Source: Chitinophaga sp.
Lineage (GTDB): Bacteria > Bacteroidota > Bacteroidia > Chitinophagales > Chitinophagaceae
Assembly: GCF_019236475.1 (NCBI RefSeq)
Contig: NZ_JAFAIX010000010.1
Span: 62,001-126,000, forward strand
Length of the DNA: 64,000 bases
Direction: 5' to 3'
A program made the translations under genes and the position numbers. Position 1 is the stretch's first letter; each line of letters begins with the position of its first letter. The notes beneath the pieces were generated by a model that made no database searches, was not told the origin of the DNA, and was given only the letters and a program-made list of their open reading frames with translations. Positions 8,823 through 16,533 of the stretch are shown in pieces.

Positions 8823-9776
8823 ATGGAAAATTTCTTCGATCATATTGGCAAAATGGCCATAGGCAGTAGATTGCGATTCCTGACGGATAAAATTACTGCA
8901 GATGCGGCGCAGATATATGCGCTCTTTGGGGTAGACCTCCAACCGAAATGGTTCCCGGTATTTTACGTGCTCTCCCAAAAAGAAGAAGAAACCATTACGG
9001 CGATTGCCCGCGAAATAGGACATAGCCACGTGTCTGTCAGTAAAATAGTCAAGGAGATGATCAAGAAAGGGCTGGTGAAGGAGAAGAAGGATAAGGAAGA
9101 CGGACGTCGGACATTGGTGAGTCTTACTGCAAAAGGCAAAGCCACAGCAGAAAATATTCAACAGCAATATATAGACGTGAACAATGCGATAGAAGAACTG
9201 ATGGCCCAAACAAAACATGACCTCTGGAAAGCCATCGGAGAATGGGAATACTTGCTGGAACAACGTTCCCTGCTGCGCAGAGTGCAGGAACAAAAGAAAT
9301 TAAGGGAAAGCAAAGAGGTCCAGATCGTGGCATACACGCCTGCATATCAAAAGGCTTTCCGCGACCTCAATGAGGAATGGATCAGCCACTGGTTCAAAAT
9401 GGAAGAAGCAGATTATAAGGCCTTGGATAACCCGCAAGGATATATCCTCGATAAAGGTGGACATATCCTAGTGGCATTGCTTCATGGCGAGCCAGTAGGG
9501 GTTTGCGCCCTCATCAAAATGCATGATCCAGATTATGATTATGAACTGGCGAAGATGGCAGTATCACCCGCTGCACGTGGCAAAAACATCGGCTGGCTAC
9601 TAGGCAGTGCTATCGCTGAAAAAGCAAAGGTATTAGGCGCGAAGAAACTCTACCTGGAAAGCAATACCATCTTGAAACCCGCTATCAGCCTATATGAAAA
9701 GCTGGGCTTTCGAAAAGTGGCGGCTCGCAATTCGCCCTATGAACGTGCTAATATTCAGATGGAGCTAGTGTTGTAA
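8823..9776 (+). CDS. MarR-type regulator fused to GNAT acetyltransferase
   Basis: The 317-residue protein joins two domains. Residues 1-150 form a MarR winged helix with the recognition region IGHSHVSVSKIVKEM and the wing DKEDGRRTLVSLT. Residues 165-317 form a GNAT acetyltransferase with the acetyl-CoA loop near SPAARGKNIGWLLG and the C-terminal ALGAKKLYLESN / YEKLGFRKV segment. This fusion is known as a widespread bifunctional family, but its acetyl acceptor is generally not established. It may sense and modify the same small molecule. A palindromic operator lies just upstream. A second protein of the same architecture is encoded at 42372. Confidence 0.9.
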   Translation: MENFFDHIGKMAIGSRLRFLTDKITADAAQIYALFGVDLQPKWFPVFYVLSQKEEETITAIAREIGHSHVSVSKIVKEMIKKGLVKEKKDKEDGRRTLVSLTAKGKATAENIQQQYIDVNNAIEELMAQTKHDLWKAIGEWEYLLEQRSLLRRVQEQKKLRESKEVQIVAYTPAYQKAFRDLNEEWISHWFKMEEADYKALDNPQGYILDKGGHILVALLHGEPVGVCALIKMHDPDYDYELAKMAVSPAARGKNIGWLLGSAIAEKAKVLGAKKLYLESNTILKPAISLYEKLGFRKVAARNSPYERANIQMELVL

Positions 9777-9831
9777 GGCATATTATTCCCAAAGTGGTAT
9801 AAGCAGCAAAGACCCGCAGCATGCTGTCTGG

Positions 9832-9879
9832 TTGATTGTTAAGATAATATGTTATGTTGATTGTTAAATAATATGTTAT
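9832..9879. repeat. Tandem 24-base direct repeat upstream of the hydroxylase gene
   Basis: Two nearly identical units (TTGATTGTTAA, then ATAATATGTTAT; the first has an extra G) stand head to tail at 9832-9855 and 9857-9879, about 100 bases before the hydroxylase start. They could be two binding sites for a regulator one repeat (about two DNA turns) apart, or a simple slippage duplication. Confidence 0.6.
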
Positions 9880-9978
9880 TGACATAATTTCGCATCTTTG
9901 CTGCTTATACTGCATTGCGAGCAAAATACCTTTTGCAACCTTTTCTGGCGTAAATGCAGGCCAAATATATCTGCACCT

Positions 9979-10668
9979 ATGAAGGGAAATAATATCATCC
10001 AACTGCCATTCCACTTTGATGTTTCAAAACTACAGGCGGACCTCATCAATTGTGAACAAGCCACTTGGCAACTGCATTTCAATACTCGTGATTATGATGG
10101 CGAATGGACGGCCGTAGCCCTGCGCTCCGGAACCGGCCATGATGCAGACATCTACGCGCATCCTTCTGCTGAATACCAAGATACCGATTTGCTGGATGCA
10201 TGCCCTTATTTCCGGGAAGTGATCAATACTTTCAAATGCCCCTTGGATGGTGTTCGCCTGCTAAAACTCGAAAGCGGCAGCGTTATCAAACCGCACTGCG
10301 ACTTAGATGGCGCCTATGAAGATGGATTTGTACGTATACACATCCCCGTTATTACACATCCCGATGTGGTATTCATGGTAGACGGCGAAAGGGTAAACAT
10401 GCAACCAGGACAATGCTGGTATGCCAATTTCAGCAAGCGGCACAGTGTGGAGAATCTCAGTCCGATAGATAGGGTGCACCTGGTGATTGACGCGCGCCGC
10501 AATGAGTGGACGGATGAACTGTTCCTACAAGCAGGATATGATTTTCACACGGAGAAAGTGGCTGGTAAACTGGATCGCGGCACTACACTGCTCGTCATCG
10601 CAGAACTAGAACGTAATAATAACCCCGCCAATCAAGCCCTGATCGCACAACTGAAAGCTTCCCTTTAA
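9979..10668 (+). CDS. Aspartyl/asparaginyl beta-hydroxylase-type 2-oxoglutarate dioxygenase
   Basis: The 229-residue protein (ATG at 9979) fits the Asp/Asn beta-hydroxylase fold. The iron ligands are visible as HCD in IKPHCDLDG and the distal His in KRHSVEN, and the 2-oxoglutarate-binding Arg is in DRVHLVIDARR. Members hydroxylate peptide Asp/Asn or free amino acids such as proline, using O2, Fe(II) and 2-oxoglutarate. The stop overlaps the start of a sulfotransferase gene (TAATG), so the two are translationally coupled. It is a reasonable inference that the hydroxyl group made here is what the next enzyme sulfates. The substrate is unknown. Confidence 0.85.
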   Translation: MKGNNIIQLPFHFDVSKLQADLINCEQATWQLHFNTRDYDGEWTAVALRSGTGHDADIYAHPSAEYQDTDLLDACPYFREVINTFKCPLDGVRLLKLESGSVIKPHCDLDGAYEDGFVRIHIPVITHPDVVFMVDGERVNMQPGQCWYANFSKRHSVENLSPIDRVHLVIDARRNEWTDELFLQAGYDFHTEKVAGKLDRGTTLLVIAELERNNNPANQALIAQLKASL

Positions 10669-11630
10669 TGATGTACTTACTCAACAATTCTATTCCATAC
10701 CAAGCCATACTCAGCGGTCCCGCGATGCGATTTGAGTGGTTGGATGCAGCACAACACCGGTTTACACAACCCTTCTTTCATAATACTATCCAGGAGCTGA
10801 AAAAGCTGCAATCACCTGGTTTTCGCAACTTCAGTTGCATCAGTACTGCGGAAGATATTATCCACTGGGCATCGGATCTACCTACACCCGCTCCGGCTGC
10901 GATCATTTTTCATGTGTCCCGCTGTGGCTCCACTACGATTTCTCAAATGCTGGCGGAAGATGAGCGCAATGTTATCCTCTCTGAAGTGGGTGTACTGGAT
11001 GATGTACTCCGCCTCCCTTTTATACCGGAGATTACAGCGGCCCCGCCAAGAGAACAGTTGTTCAAGTCATTGATCGCCATACTGTCCAGGCCCCGTACAA
11101 GTGAAGCACAACGGGTTTTCGTCAAACTAGACAGTTGGCATTTATTCTTCTATGAGGAACTGCGGCAATGGTTTCCCAACACGCCGTTTATGCTGCTATA
11201 CCGCCATCCGGCAGAGGTGGTCCGCTCCCAAATGAAACAACACGGTATGCATTTTACACGGGGCTTGATTCCTGCGGAATGGTTAGGATGTTCCTGGGAG
11301 GAACTTCCAGCGCAGAACCCGGAGTACATCTCTTTTCTAATTGATCGCTACCTACAGAAAATGGCGTATATCCATGCTCGTGATACAAATACTTTTCTCG
11401 TAGATTATAAGGATGGTAATGAATCGATGCTGGAAAAACTGCTGTTACATACGCAATATCAGCCGGCGCTACCCTTGAAACAACAGATGCTGCAACGTGC
11501 GGACAGGCATGGGAAATACCCTGATCAGGCATTTGAGCCGGAACCACAAATCAAGGAAATACCAGATTATCTGCTGCAAGCCTGCAACAGTTATGAATTA
11601 TTACAAACTAGCAAGGATATACGAAGATAA
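10668..11630 (+). CDS. Sulfotransferase-family protein
   Basis: The 320-residue protein has the PAPS-binding loop FHVSRCGSTTISQ (residues 81-93; the 5'-phosphosulfate loop, like RSGTT loops of sulfotransferases) and a 3'-phosphate-type motif in LLYRHPAEVVRSQ. It would transfer sulfate from PAPS to a hydroxyl or amine. It starts within the stop codon of the 2-oxoglutarate dioxygenase gene. Its 3' end overlaps by 30 bases the end of the APS kinase gene on the other strand, the enzyme that makes PAPS. No signal peptide is seen, so it should act in the cytoplasm on a soluble substrate. Confidence 0.85.
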   Translation: MMYLLNNSIPYQAILSGPAMRFEWLDAAQHRFTQPFFHNTIQELKKLQSPGFRNFSCISTAEDIIHWASDLPTPAPAAIIFHVSRCGSTTISQMLAEDERNVILSEVGVLDDVLRLPFIPEITAAPPREQLFKSLIAILSRPRTSEAQRVFVKLDSWHLFFYEELRQWFPNTPFMLLYRHPAEVVRSQMKQHGMHFTRGLIPAEWLGCSWEELPAQNPEYISFLIDRYLQKMAYIHARDTNTFLVDYKDGNESMLEKLLLHTQYQPALPLKQQMLQRADRHGKYPDQAFEPEPQIKEIPDYLLQACNSYELLQTSKDIRR

Positions 11631-12122
11631 TCGCTGTACGGAATTTTCAATAGCTTCCTCATGGGTATGTATGATCAGTTGGGGAGACACGGGTTCTTCA
11701 TACGGATCATTCACTCCCGTGAGGTTGTGGAGTTTTTCAGGATGGCCATCAGGCAGCATCGCACGGTGATATAAGCCTTTGGTATCTCTTTGCAACAGCA
11801 CATTCAGCGGACAATGAATCCACACCGTATGCGCACCATATGTACTGGCCGCCCATGCTCTCATGGCCTCATATGGGTGAATAACAGAGAGTAGTGTGAT
11901 AATACCATCCTTTGTTTTTTCTGCTGCCAGTGCAGAGAGACGGCGGATATTTTCGTACCGGTCTTCCCGGGAGAACCCCAGATCCTTGCATAGTGTTTGG
12001 CGGTATACGTCGCCGTCGATTACTTCCACTGTATACCCTTGTTGGCTTAGCTGCTGCTGGACGGCAGTGGCAATCGTAGTTTTCCCGGCGCCGGATAACC
12101 CGGTTAGCTGAATAAAGCGCAT
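11601..12122 (-). CDS. cysC: Adenylylsulfate kinase (APS kinase)
   Basis: The 173-residue protein has the P-loop GLSGAGKTT (about residues 8-16), the DGDVYRQTLCKDLGFSREDR segment in two parts typical of APS kinases, and RDTKGLYHRAM/LTGVNDPYEEP near residues 120-145. It phosphorylates adenylylsulfate to PAPS, the donor for sulfotransferases. The ATG at 12122 is preferred over a TTG six bases upstream. No sulfurylase or sulfite reductase gene is adjacent, which points to PAPS supply for the facing sulfotransferase rather than to assimilatory sulfate reduction. The two genes converge and overlap at their ends. Confidence 0.93.
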   Translation of the reverse strand: MRFIQLTGLSGAGKTTIATAVQQQLSQQGYTVEVIDGDVYRQTLCKDLGFSREDRYENIRRLSALAAEKTKDGIITLLSVIHPYEAMRAWAASTYGAHTVWIHCPLNVLLQRDTKGLYHRAMLPDGHPEKLHNLTGVNDPYEEPVSPQLIIHTHEEAIENSVQRLSSYILASL

Positions 12123-12215
12123 AATCAATTAGTTGGATGGCCCTGCAAAAATATCATTTACCGCCAGTTTATCTTGAACAAAATAATACGGGAAGAAAGG
12201 CGGTCTTAACTTAAT

Positions 12216-12235
12216 TTCCTGTTACAAAACAGGAA
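12216..12235 (+). promoter_or_regulatory. Start-proximal hairpin before the M60 peptidase gene
   Basis: A perfect 8-pair stem (TTCCTGTT pairing with AACAGGAA, 4-base loop) ends one base before the ATG at 12237. In the mRNA it would lie where the ribosome lands, so it may limit translation or serve as a protein-binding site. Nothing shows what would open it. Confidence 0.5.
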
Positions 12236-12236
12236 C

Positions 12237-13769
12237 ATGAAATACAGCTATCTACTCCTTACCATGTTGACTGCCTGTACCTCCACAGTTTCAGCCCAAC
12301 AACCCGTTACAACACCCACTCCGGAAGAGGTAATCATCACCCCTACGAATCGTCTGAAAGGAAAGGATTCCACGCTGCGGCAACAAGTGGTGGAGTGGAG
12401 TCGTAAGGAACTGGTCAGTAAAGATTACCAACATGTAAAAGCGCATCCCTCTGCAGCTTGGTTTCCGGGTGCAGTGAAGCCGGGGGCAGAACATATTACC
12501 CGTACCCTACATATCGATCATAAACAGGTAAACAAAAGTGACTGGGCCGTTATCCGGAAACTGGAATCCGGTGCGCCTTCGGAGGCTACACTGTATACTA
12601 CAGGCCTTTATGCAGCTCCGGGAGAAGTGGTGGAATTCACGATCCCCGCCAACATGACGAATGGAATGGTTACCGTTCAAATCGGCGCCCACTCGGATGA
12701 TCTAGGCTACTGGGTGGCAGGAGGAGAGGACTGGCGCAGAATGCCCGAGGTTGTAAAGATCATAACACTAAAGGAAACGACTACACGAATAGCAAGTCCC
12801 TTCGGTGGATTAATTTATATTTCCACTTTACCAGTGGTGAATGATTGGTCCGCGGATGTGACGATTAAAGGAGCGATTACCGCTCCACAATTCGTTTTAG
12901 GTAAAACTACTAAGGAAGAATGGCTACAACAGTTGAAGAATAATAAAGCGCCCTGGGGCGAAATGGGCACAGACCGTATTATCCTCACCCTACCAGATTC
13001 CGTGATGCAACAGGTAACTGATCCGGAAAAAGTGATGAAAATATGGGATCGTATCATCGGTGGAATCATGGAATTGGCCCAATATCCGCAACCCGTATAC
13101 CGCCCACAACGTATGGTGATAGACGAGCATATGGGAGGCGGATATATGCATTCGGGCTACCCGATAATGGTGCACCATTCTCCATCCACTGGTATGCTCT
13201 CTGCGAATATCATTGTAAACCCTGAAAAACTGTTGGTGCCTAGTGAAGGCGGTGCCAACTGGGGATTCTTCCATGAAATAGGACATAATATGCAAAGCAG
13301 CGATTGGTCATTCGAAGGGACTGGGGAAGTAGGTTGTAATTTCTTTGCCCTCTACTGCTTCGACCGACTCACAGGCGGCCGCAATGGCGCACACGAAGAG
13401 GTGTCCAATAAAAGAACGATGGAAATGATGCAACAGTATTTTGCCAAGGGAGCTGATTTCGAAAAATGGAAGCAGGACCCTTTCCTGGCCTTGATCCTCT
13501 TCCGCCAATTACAGGAAGGCTTTGGCTGGGAAGCCTTCAAAACATTCTTCCGCAATTGCCAGACCCTTGCAAAGCAAGACCCTACAGGTAGCTACGCTAA
13601 AACAGAAGAGCAGAAAAGAGACTTATGGGCAAGAGAATTTTCAAAAATTGCCGGCCGCAACCTAGCGCCATTCTTTGAATACTGGGGTGTTCCTATCAGC
13701 AGCAGTGTGAAAGAAGAACTGAAATCGCTGCCGGGATGGATGCCTTATAACGTTCCCCCGTTACCGTAA
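12237..13769 (+). CDS. M60-family (enhancin-like) zinc metallopeptidase, exported
   Basis: The 510-residue protein has the M60 zinc motif HEIGH at residues 346-350, within GFFHEIGHNMQ, followed by the downstream Glu in FEGTGEVGCNFF that completes the gluzincin site. M60 peptidases cleave O-glycosylated mucin-like proteins, so a glycoprotein substrate is probable. The N-terminus (LLLTMLTACTSTVSAQQ) contains a possible lipobox (LTAC, Cys14) and also a signal peptidase I-like end, so it is exported and may be lipid-anchored. Residues 110-220 look like the galactose-binding/jelly-roll region commonly preceding M60 domains. It is a single-gene unit. Confidence 0.88.
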   Translation: MKYSYLLLTMLTACTSTVSAQQPVTTPTPEEVIITPTNRLKGKDSTLRQQVVEWSRKELVSKDYQHVKAHPSAAWFPGAVKPGAEHITRTLHIDHKQVNKSDWAVIRKLESGAPSEATLYTTGLYAAPGEVVEFTIPANMTNGMVTVQIGAHSDDLGYWVAGGEDWRRMPEVVKIITLKETTTRIASPFGGLIYISTLPVVNDWSADVTIKGAITAPQFVLGKTTKEEWLQQLKNNKAPWGEMGTDRIILTLPDSVMQQVTDPEKVMKIWDRIIGGIMELAQYPQPVYRPQRMVIDEHMGGGYMHSGYPIMVHHSPSTGMLSANIIVNPEKLLVPSEGGANWGFFHEIGHNMQSSDWSFEGTGEVGCNFFALYCFDRLTGGRNGAHEEVSNKRTMEMMQQYFAKGADFEKWKQDPFLALILFRQLQEGFGWEAFKTFFRNCQTLAKQDPTGSYAKTEEQKRDLWAREFSKIAGRNLAPFFEYWGVPISSSVKEELKSLPGWMPYNVPPLP

Positions 13770-13778
13770 TAAATAGCT

Positions 13779-13812
13779 GAAATGTTTGAAGGTACTAGCT
13801 TTCAGACATTTC
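13779..13812. terminator. Terminator-like hairpin between convergent genes
   Basis: A 12-pair stem with one G-T pair (GAAATGTTTGAA against TTCAGACATTTC) fills the short space between the M60 peptidase stop and the end of the seven-gene minus-strand operon. T-runs are poor on both sides, so efficiency is uncertain. Confidence 0.6.
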
Positions 13813-13814
13813 GT

Positions 13815-14936
13815 TTATGCGCCAATAGTATTTTCTTTCCAATTATACTGGTCGTTTTTTATCTTCCAGATAAATCCATCCAGTACGTAGTGTGTAACTT
13901 GCGGAATAGCAAGAAAAGGTATGATGAAAGCGAGGATATAATTATCATCATAAGCTGGCAAATGACTAAATAAGGAGAAGAATTGCAGATGCTCTCTCCA
14001 TACAAACCCGTCCCATAGCCCTTCTTCCACATAAGCAAATAACATGGTCAGCCCGATGAACAGCAAAATTCCTTTATTGCTGAAGAGCAATTGCAGGAAT
14101 CGACTTCCCTGTGCTGGCCGGTAATATTGCTTGCGGCCATGGGCCCATATCAGCGCCATATAAGGTATGCCATGGGAAATAACATTCAGCAAAGTGAAGG
14201 TAAGATCACCGTTGAAATAGATGATCCCGAAATACCAGGATAACACCGTTCCCAATACCAATACATGTTTGGGCACATTGAAAGTACGAGCGACTATCGT
14301 CTCCCTAACAGTATTTATTACATACAACAATAAAATAGCGATATACGGATATTGTAGGAAATCCGCCACCCTGGCTCCGGAGATATAGTAAAAATCATTC
14401 TCTACAAACCAGTTGAATACCCTCGGACCACGCAGATGCCAGTATAACAATGGGTAAATGGTTGCGGCGTAAATCGTAATACTGTCAATGGTTTTACTAA
14501 ACCCAGCTACTTTTTCTTTCCTGCTATAAATACGCAGAAAGCCATACTGCTGTCGTACAAAATGATACACCGCCATATACGCTAATATCCGCCAGAATAC
14601 TAAGGGGCCCGCCAAATAAGCCAGCACGCCGGCTAGCCAGGCAATGATGGGCACACTGATAAACAATGCACTGCGCTTACGAAAAGTATCGCGATCAAAA
14701 TAAGTGCGGTAGATCGTACTGTAGACATGCGATACATCAATAAACAATACCAAAATCACCCACCAGGCCAGGTTTACACCGCCAGATAACTGGAATGCCG
14801 CGGGAAACAGCCATATGGCCACTAATGCGGCAAACGGTGGAAACAGCACGAACAGGCCGTCTACCCAACTATTATATATCCATGGCTGACGCTCAGCTAC
14901 AGTAGTCGACAAGAGCATTGGCGGCTTTATTTCCAT
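13815..14936 (-). CDS. His-rich polytopic membrane protein, last gene of the SpeD operon
   Basis: The 373-residue product (ATG at 14936; the frame is open to 14969) is hydrophobic, with about nine to ten membrane helices. I do not recognise an experimentally known family. Histidines sit in conserved-looking contexts within or next to the helices: DVSH (His70), YHFVRQQYG (His125), HGIPY (His255) and THYVLDGFIW (His349). This spacing recalls integral-membrane di-metal oxygenases or hydroxylases, which is inference only. The start overlaps the end of the FAD oxidoreductase gene by 44 bases, so the two are translationally coupled. It closes a seven-gene operon that begins with an AdoMet decarboxylase. 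Confidence 0.78.
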   Translation of the reverse strand: MEIKPPMLLSTTVAERQPWIYNSWVDGLFVLFPPFAALVAIWLFPAAFQLSGGVNLAWWVILVLFIDVSHVYSTIYRTYFDRDTFRKRSALFISVPIIAWLAGVLAYLAGPLVFWRILAYMAVYHFVRQQYGFLRIYSRKEKVAGFSKTIDSITIYAATIYPLLYWHLRGPRVFNWFVENDFYYISGARVADFLQYPYIAILLLYVINTVRETIVARTFNVPKHVLVLGTVLSWYFGIIYFNGDLTFTLLNVISHGIPYMALIWAHGRKQYYRPAQGSRFLQLLFSNKGILLFIGLTMLFAYVEEGLWDGFVWREHLQFFSLFSHLPAYDDNYILAFIIPFLAIPQVTHYVLDGFIWKIKNDQYNWKENTIGA

Positions 14937-16533
14937 GATAAAATGCTTCTTCAAATATGGATACGCCACTCAGATCGGAGTGGGCATAGAAGATATTTTT
15001 ATAGGGAGACACCTGGGCCGCTGCCCTCGCTGCTCCCGTGATAAAGCCGGTATGTGGCCTTATCATCCCATGTCCCCAAACGGTAATATCTACATCACGA
15101 ATGACTGCATGTATATCCGGATGCACTTTTTCCAAATCATCGGTAATGAGTTTCACCCATTGCTGCGGTTCCAGTGCGATGGCGTATTTACGGGATTCTA
15201 CGGGATCAAGGTGATCCAATGGCAAATAATAAGTGATGACTTGCCGCGCTGGCATTTGCTGGAAAAGCTGCTGCTGTTGTGCATAAACATACCCAAGGGA
15301 TTTTCCTTTGTAAATCACATTATCCCAGCAGAGTTGATATCCAGATGATTCCGGAATGGCATCCAACGTAATATTGGCTACTAACCACGGTGAATATACG
15401 AAATCATGATTGTACTGGCCTCCAGGGATCAATCGCTGCGTGACAAACTGCGGAGTGGCCAGGATACAGGCTTTCGCAATAATGCGGTGAGTAGTATGCT
15501 CTTTCATATCGTAATAGTCAATGGCTACCCGATTGTCCTGCTGCGTCACTTTATAAACAATCGCCTGGTCCAAGGTTTTATCTTTGCTGAACTGCTGTAA
15601 GTGCTGTACTAGGCGCCCATTCCCTTGTGGCCATGTCAGCATCTGGGAGTTATCCGCATTGGCGGCTTTCCCTTTACGGCTGGCAAAATAATGTATCCCA
15701 GCCCAGGCACTGATGATATCAATACCTGCACCATAGTCATCGCGACAGCAATAATCCAAATACCAATACAGTTCTTCCGATTGATAACCTTTCTGTGTCA
15801 GATATTGGCGCATGTTGATGTTGTCCAATTCCCGGAATGCAGGATCTGCGGAGCTATTGGCGATAGGTATATCAAATGCATAGCGGCCATCATTGCCTCG
15901 AACAGTACGTAGTTGGAGCATCTCATCCAGCCAGCGTTTCATCTCTTGTTGTGTGGCTTTGCTGGTACCAAACTGAGGGATCAGTCCTTCCTGCCAGCGG
16001 CCATGGATGTAAAGTCGTTCTTCGGGGTCAAAACAAAGATCGGTTTCACTGTAGACGGGGAGGCCGTTGGAATTATAACCCGTGAGGATACCCGCTTCTG
16101 CCAACATATCCAGCAATGGCTGATTATCGGTATTGGGTATAGGGAGATAGTGAGCGCCTCGAGGATACGCACTGTACGCATTTTCACCGAAGCTGGCATT
16201 ACCACCGGTATGCGATTCCAGCTCCAGTAAGCGATAGTTGCTCATCCCTCGATGATGGAGTATACGGGCTGCTGCCAGTCCTGCTACGCCGCCACCAATG
16301 ATGACTGCATCATATTCCGTGCTATTGGTAGGCGTATGGAAAACGCCGTCCCGCATCATATGCCCAGCTTTCGCAGAAGCGCCGCTAATGCGACTGGTAA
16401 TGTGCCCATATTTATCCCGCTTTTCAGAACAGGCGATATACTGGGATGCAGTGATCGTACTGCCCGCAATAATGGCCATATATCGCAGGAAATCTTTCCG
16501 GCTGATATTATTCCTGGTATTTTCCCCACTCAT
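14893..16533 (-). CDS. FAD-dependent amine oxidase-like oxidoreductase, exported
   Basis: The 546-residue protein has a dinucleotide-binding motif (VIIGGGVAGLAAARIL, about residues 75-90), the GG-rich ELESHTGGNAS motif and a C-terminal FAD-binding stretch (SGVSIFEEAFYHGNKAAN), as in flavin amine oxidases and phytoene-desaturase-like enzymes. The N-terminus (NISRKDFLRYMAIIAGS, then YIAC) resembles a Tat-type lipoprotein signal, which fits a folded flavoprotein being exported. Its start lies inside the preceding aminopropyltransferase gene. In this operon a polyamine or polyamine-derived amine is the obvious candidate substrate, but this is context inference. Confidence 0.83.
   Translation of the reverse strand: MSGENTRNNISRKDFLRYMAIIAGSTITASQYIACSEKRDKYGHITSRISGASAKAGHMMRDGVFHTPTNSTEYDAVIIGGGVAGLAAARILHHRGMSNYRLLELESHTGGNASFGENAYSAYPRGAHYLPIPNTDNQPLLDMLAEAGILTGYNSNGLPVYSETDLCFDPEERLYIHGRWQEGLIPQFGTSKATQQEMKRWLDEMLQLRTVRGNDGRYAFDIPIANSSADPAFRELDNINMRQYLTQKGYQSEELYWYLDYCCRDDYGAGIDIISAWAGIHYFASRKGKAANADNSQMLTWPQGNGRLVQHLQQFSKDKTLDQAIVYKVTQQDNRVAIDYYDMKEHTTHRIIAKACILATPQFVTQRLIPGGQYNHDFVYSPWLVANITLDAIPESSGYQLCWDNVIYKGKSLGYVYAQQQQLFQQMPARQVITYYLPLDHLDPVESRKYAIALEPQQWVKLITDDLEKVHPDIHAVIRDVDITVWGHGMIRPHTGFITGAARAAAQVSPYKNIFYAHSDLSGVSIFEEAFYHGNKAANALVDYCS

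Noticed and set aside
13782-13973. 63-codon plus-strand frame antisense to the operon end
   Set aside because: It lies within the terminator hairpin and antisense to a clear coding region.
14935-15348. 137-codon plus-strand frame
   Set aside because: It is antisense to the FAD oxidoreductase, whose motifs are intact.
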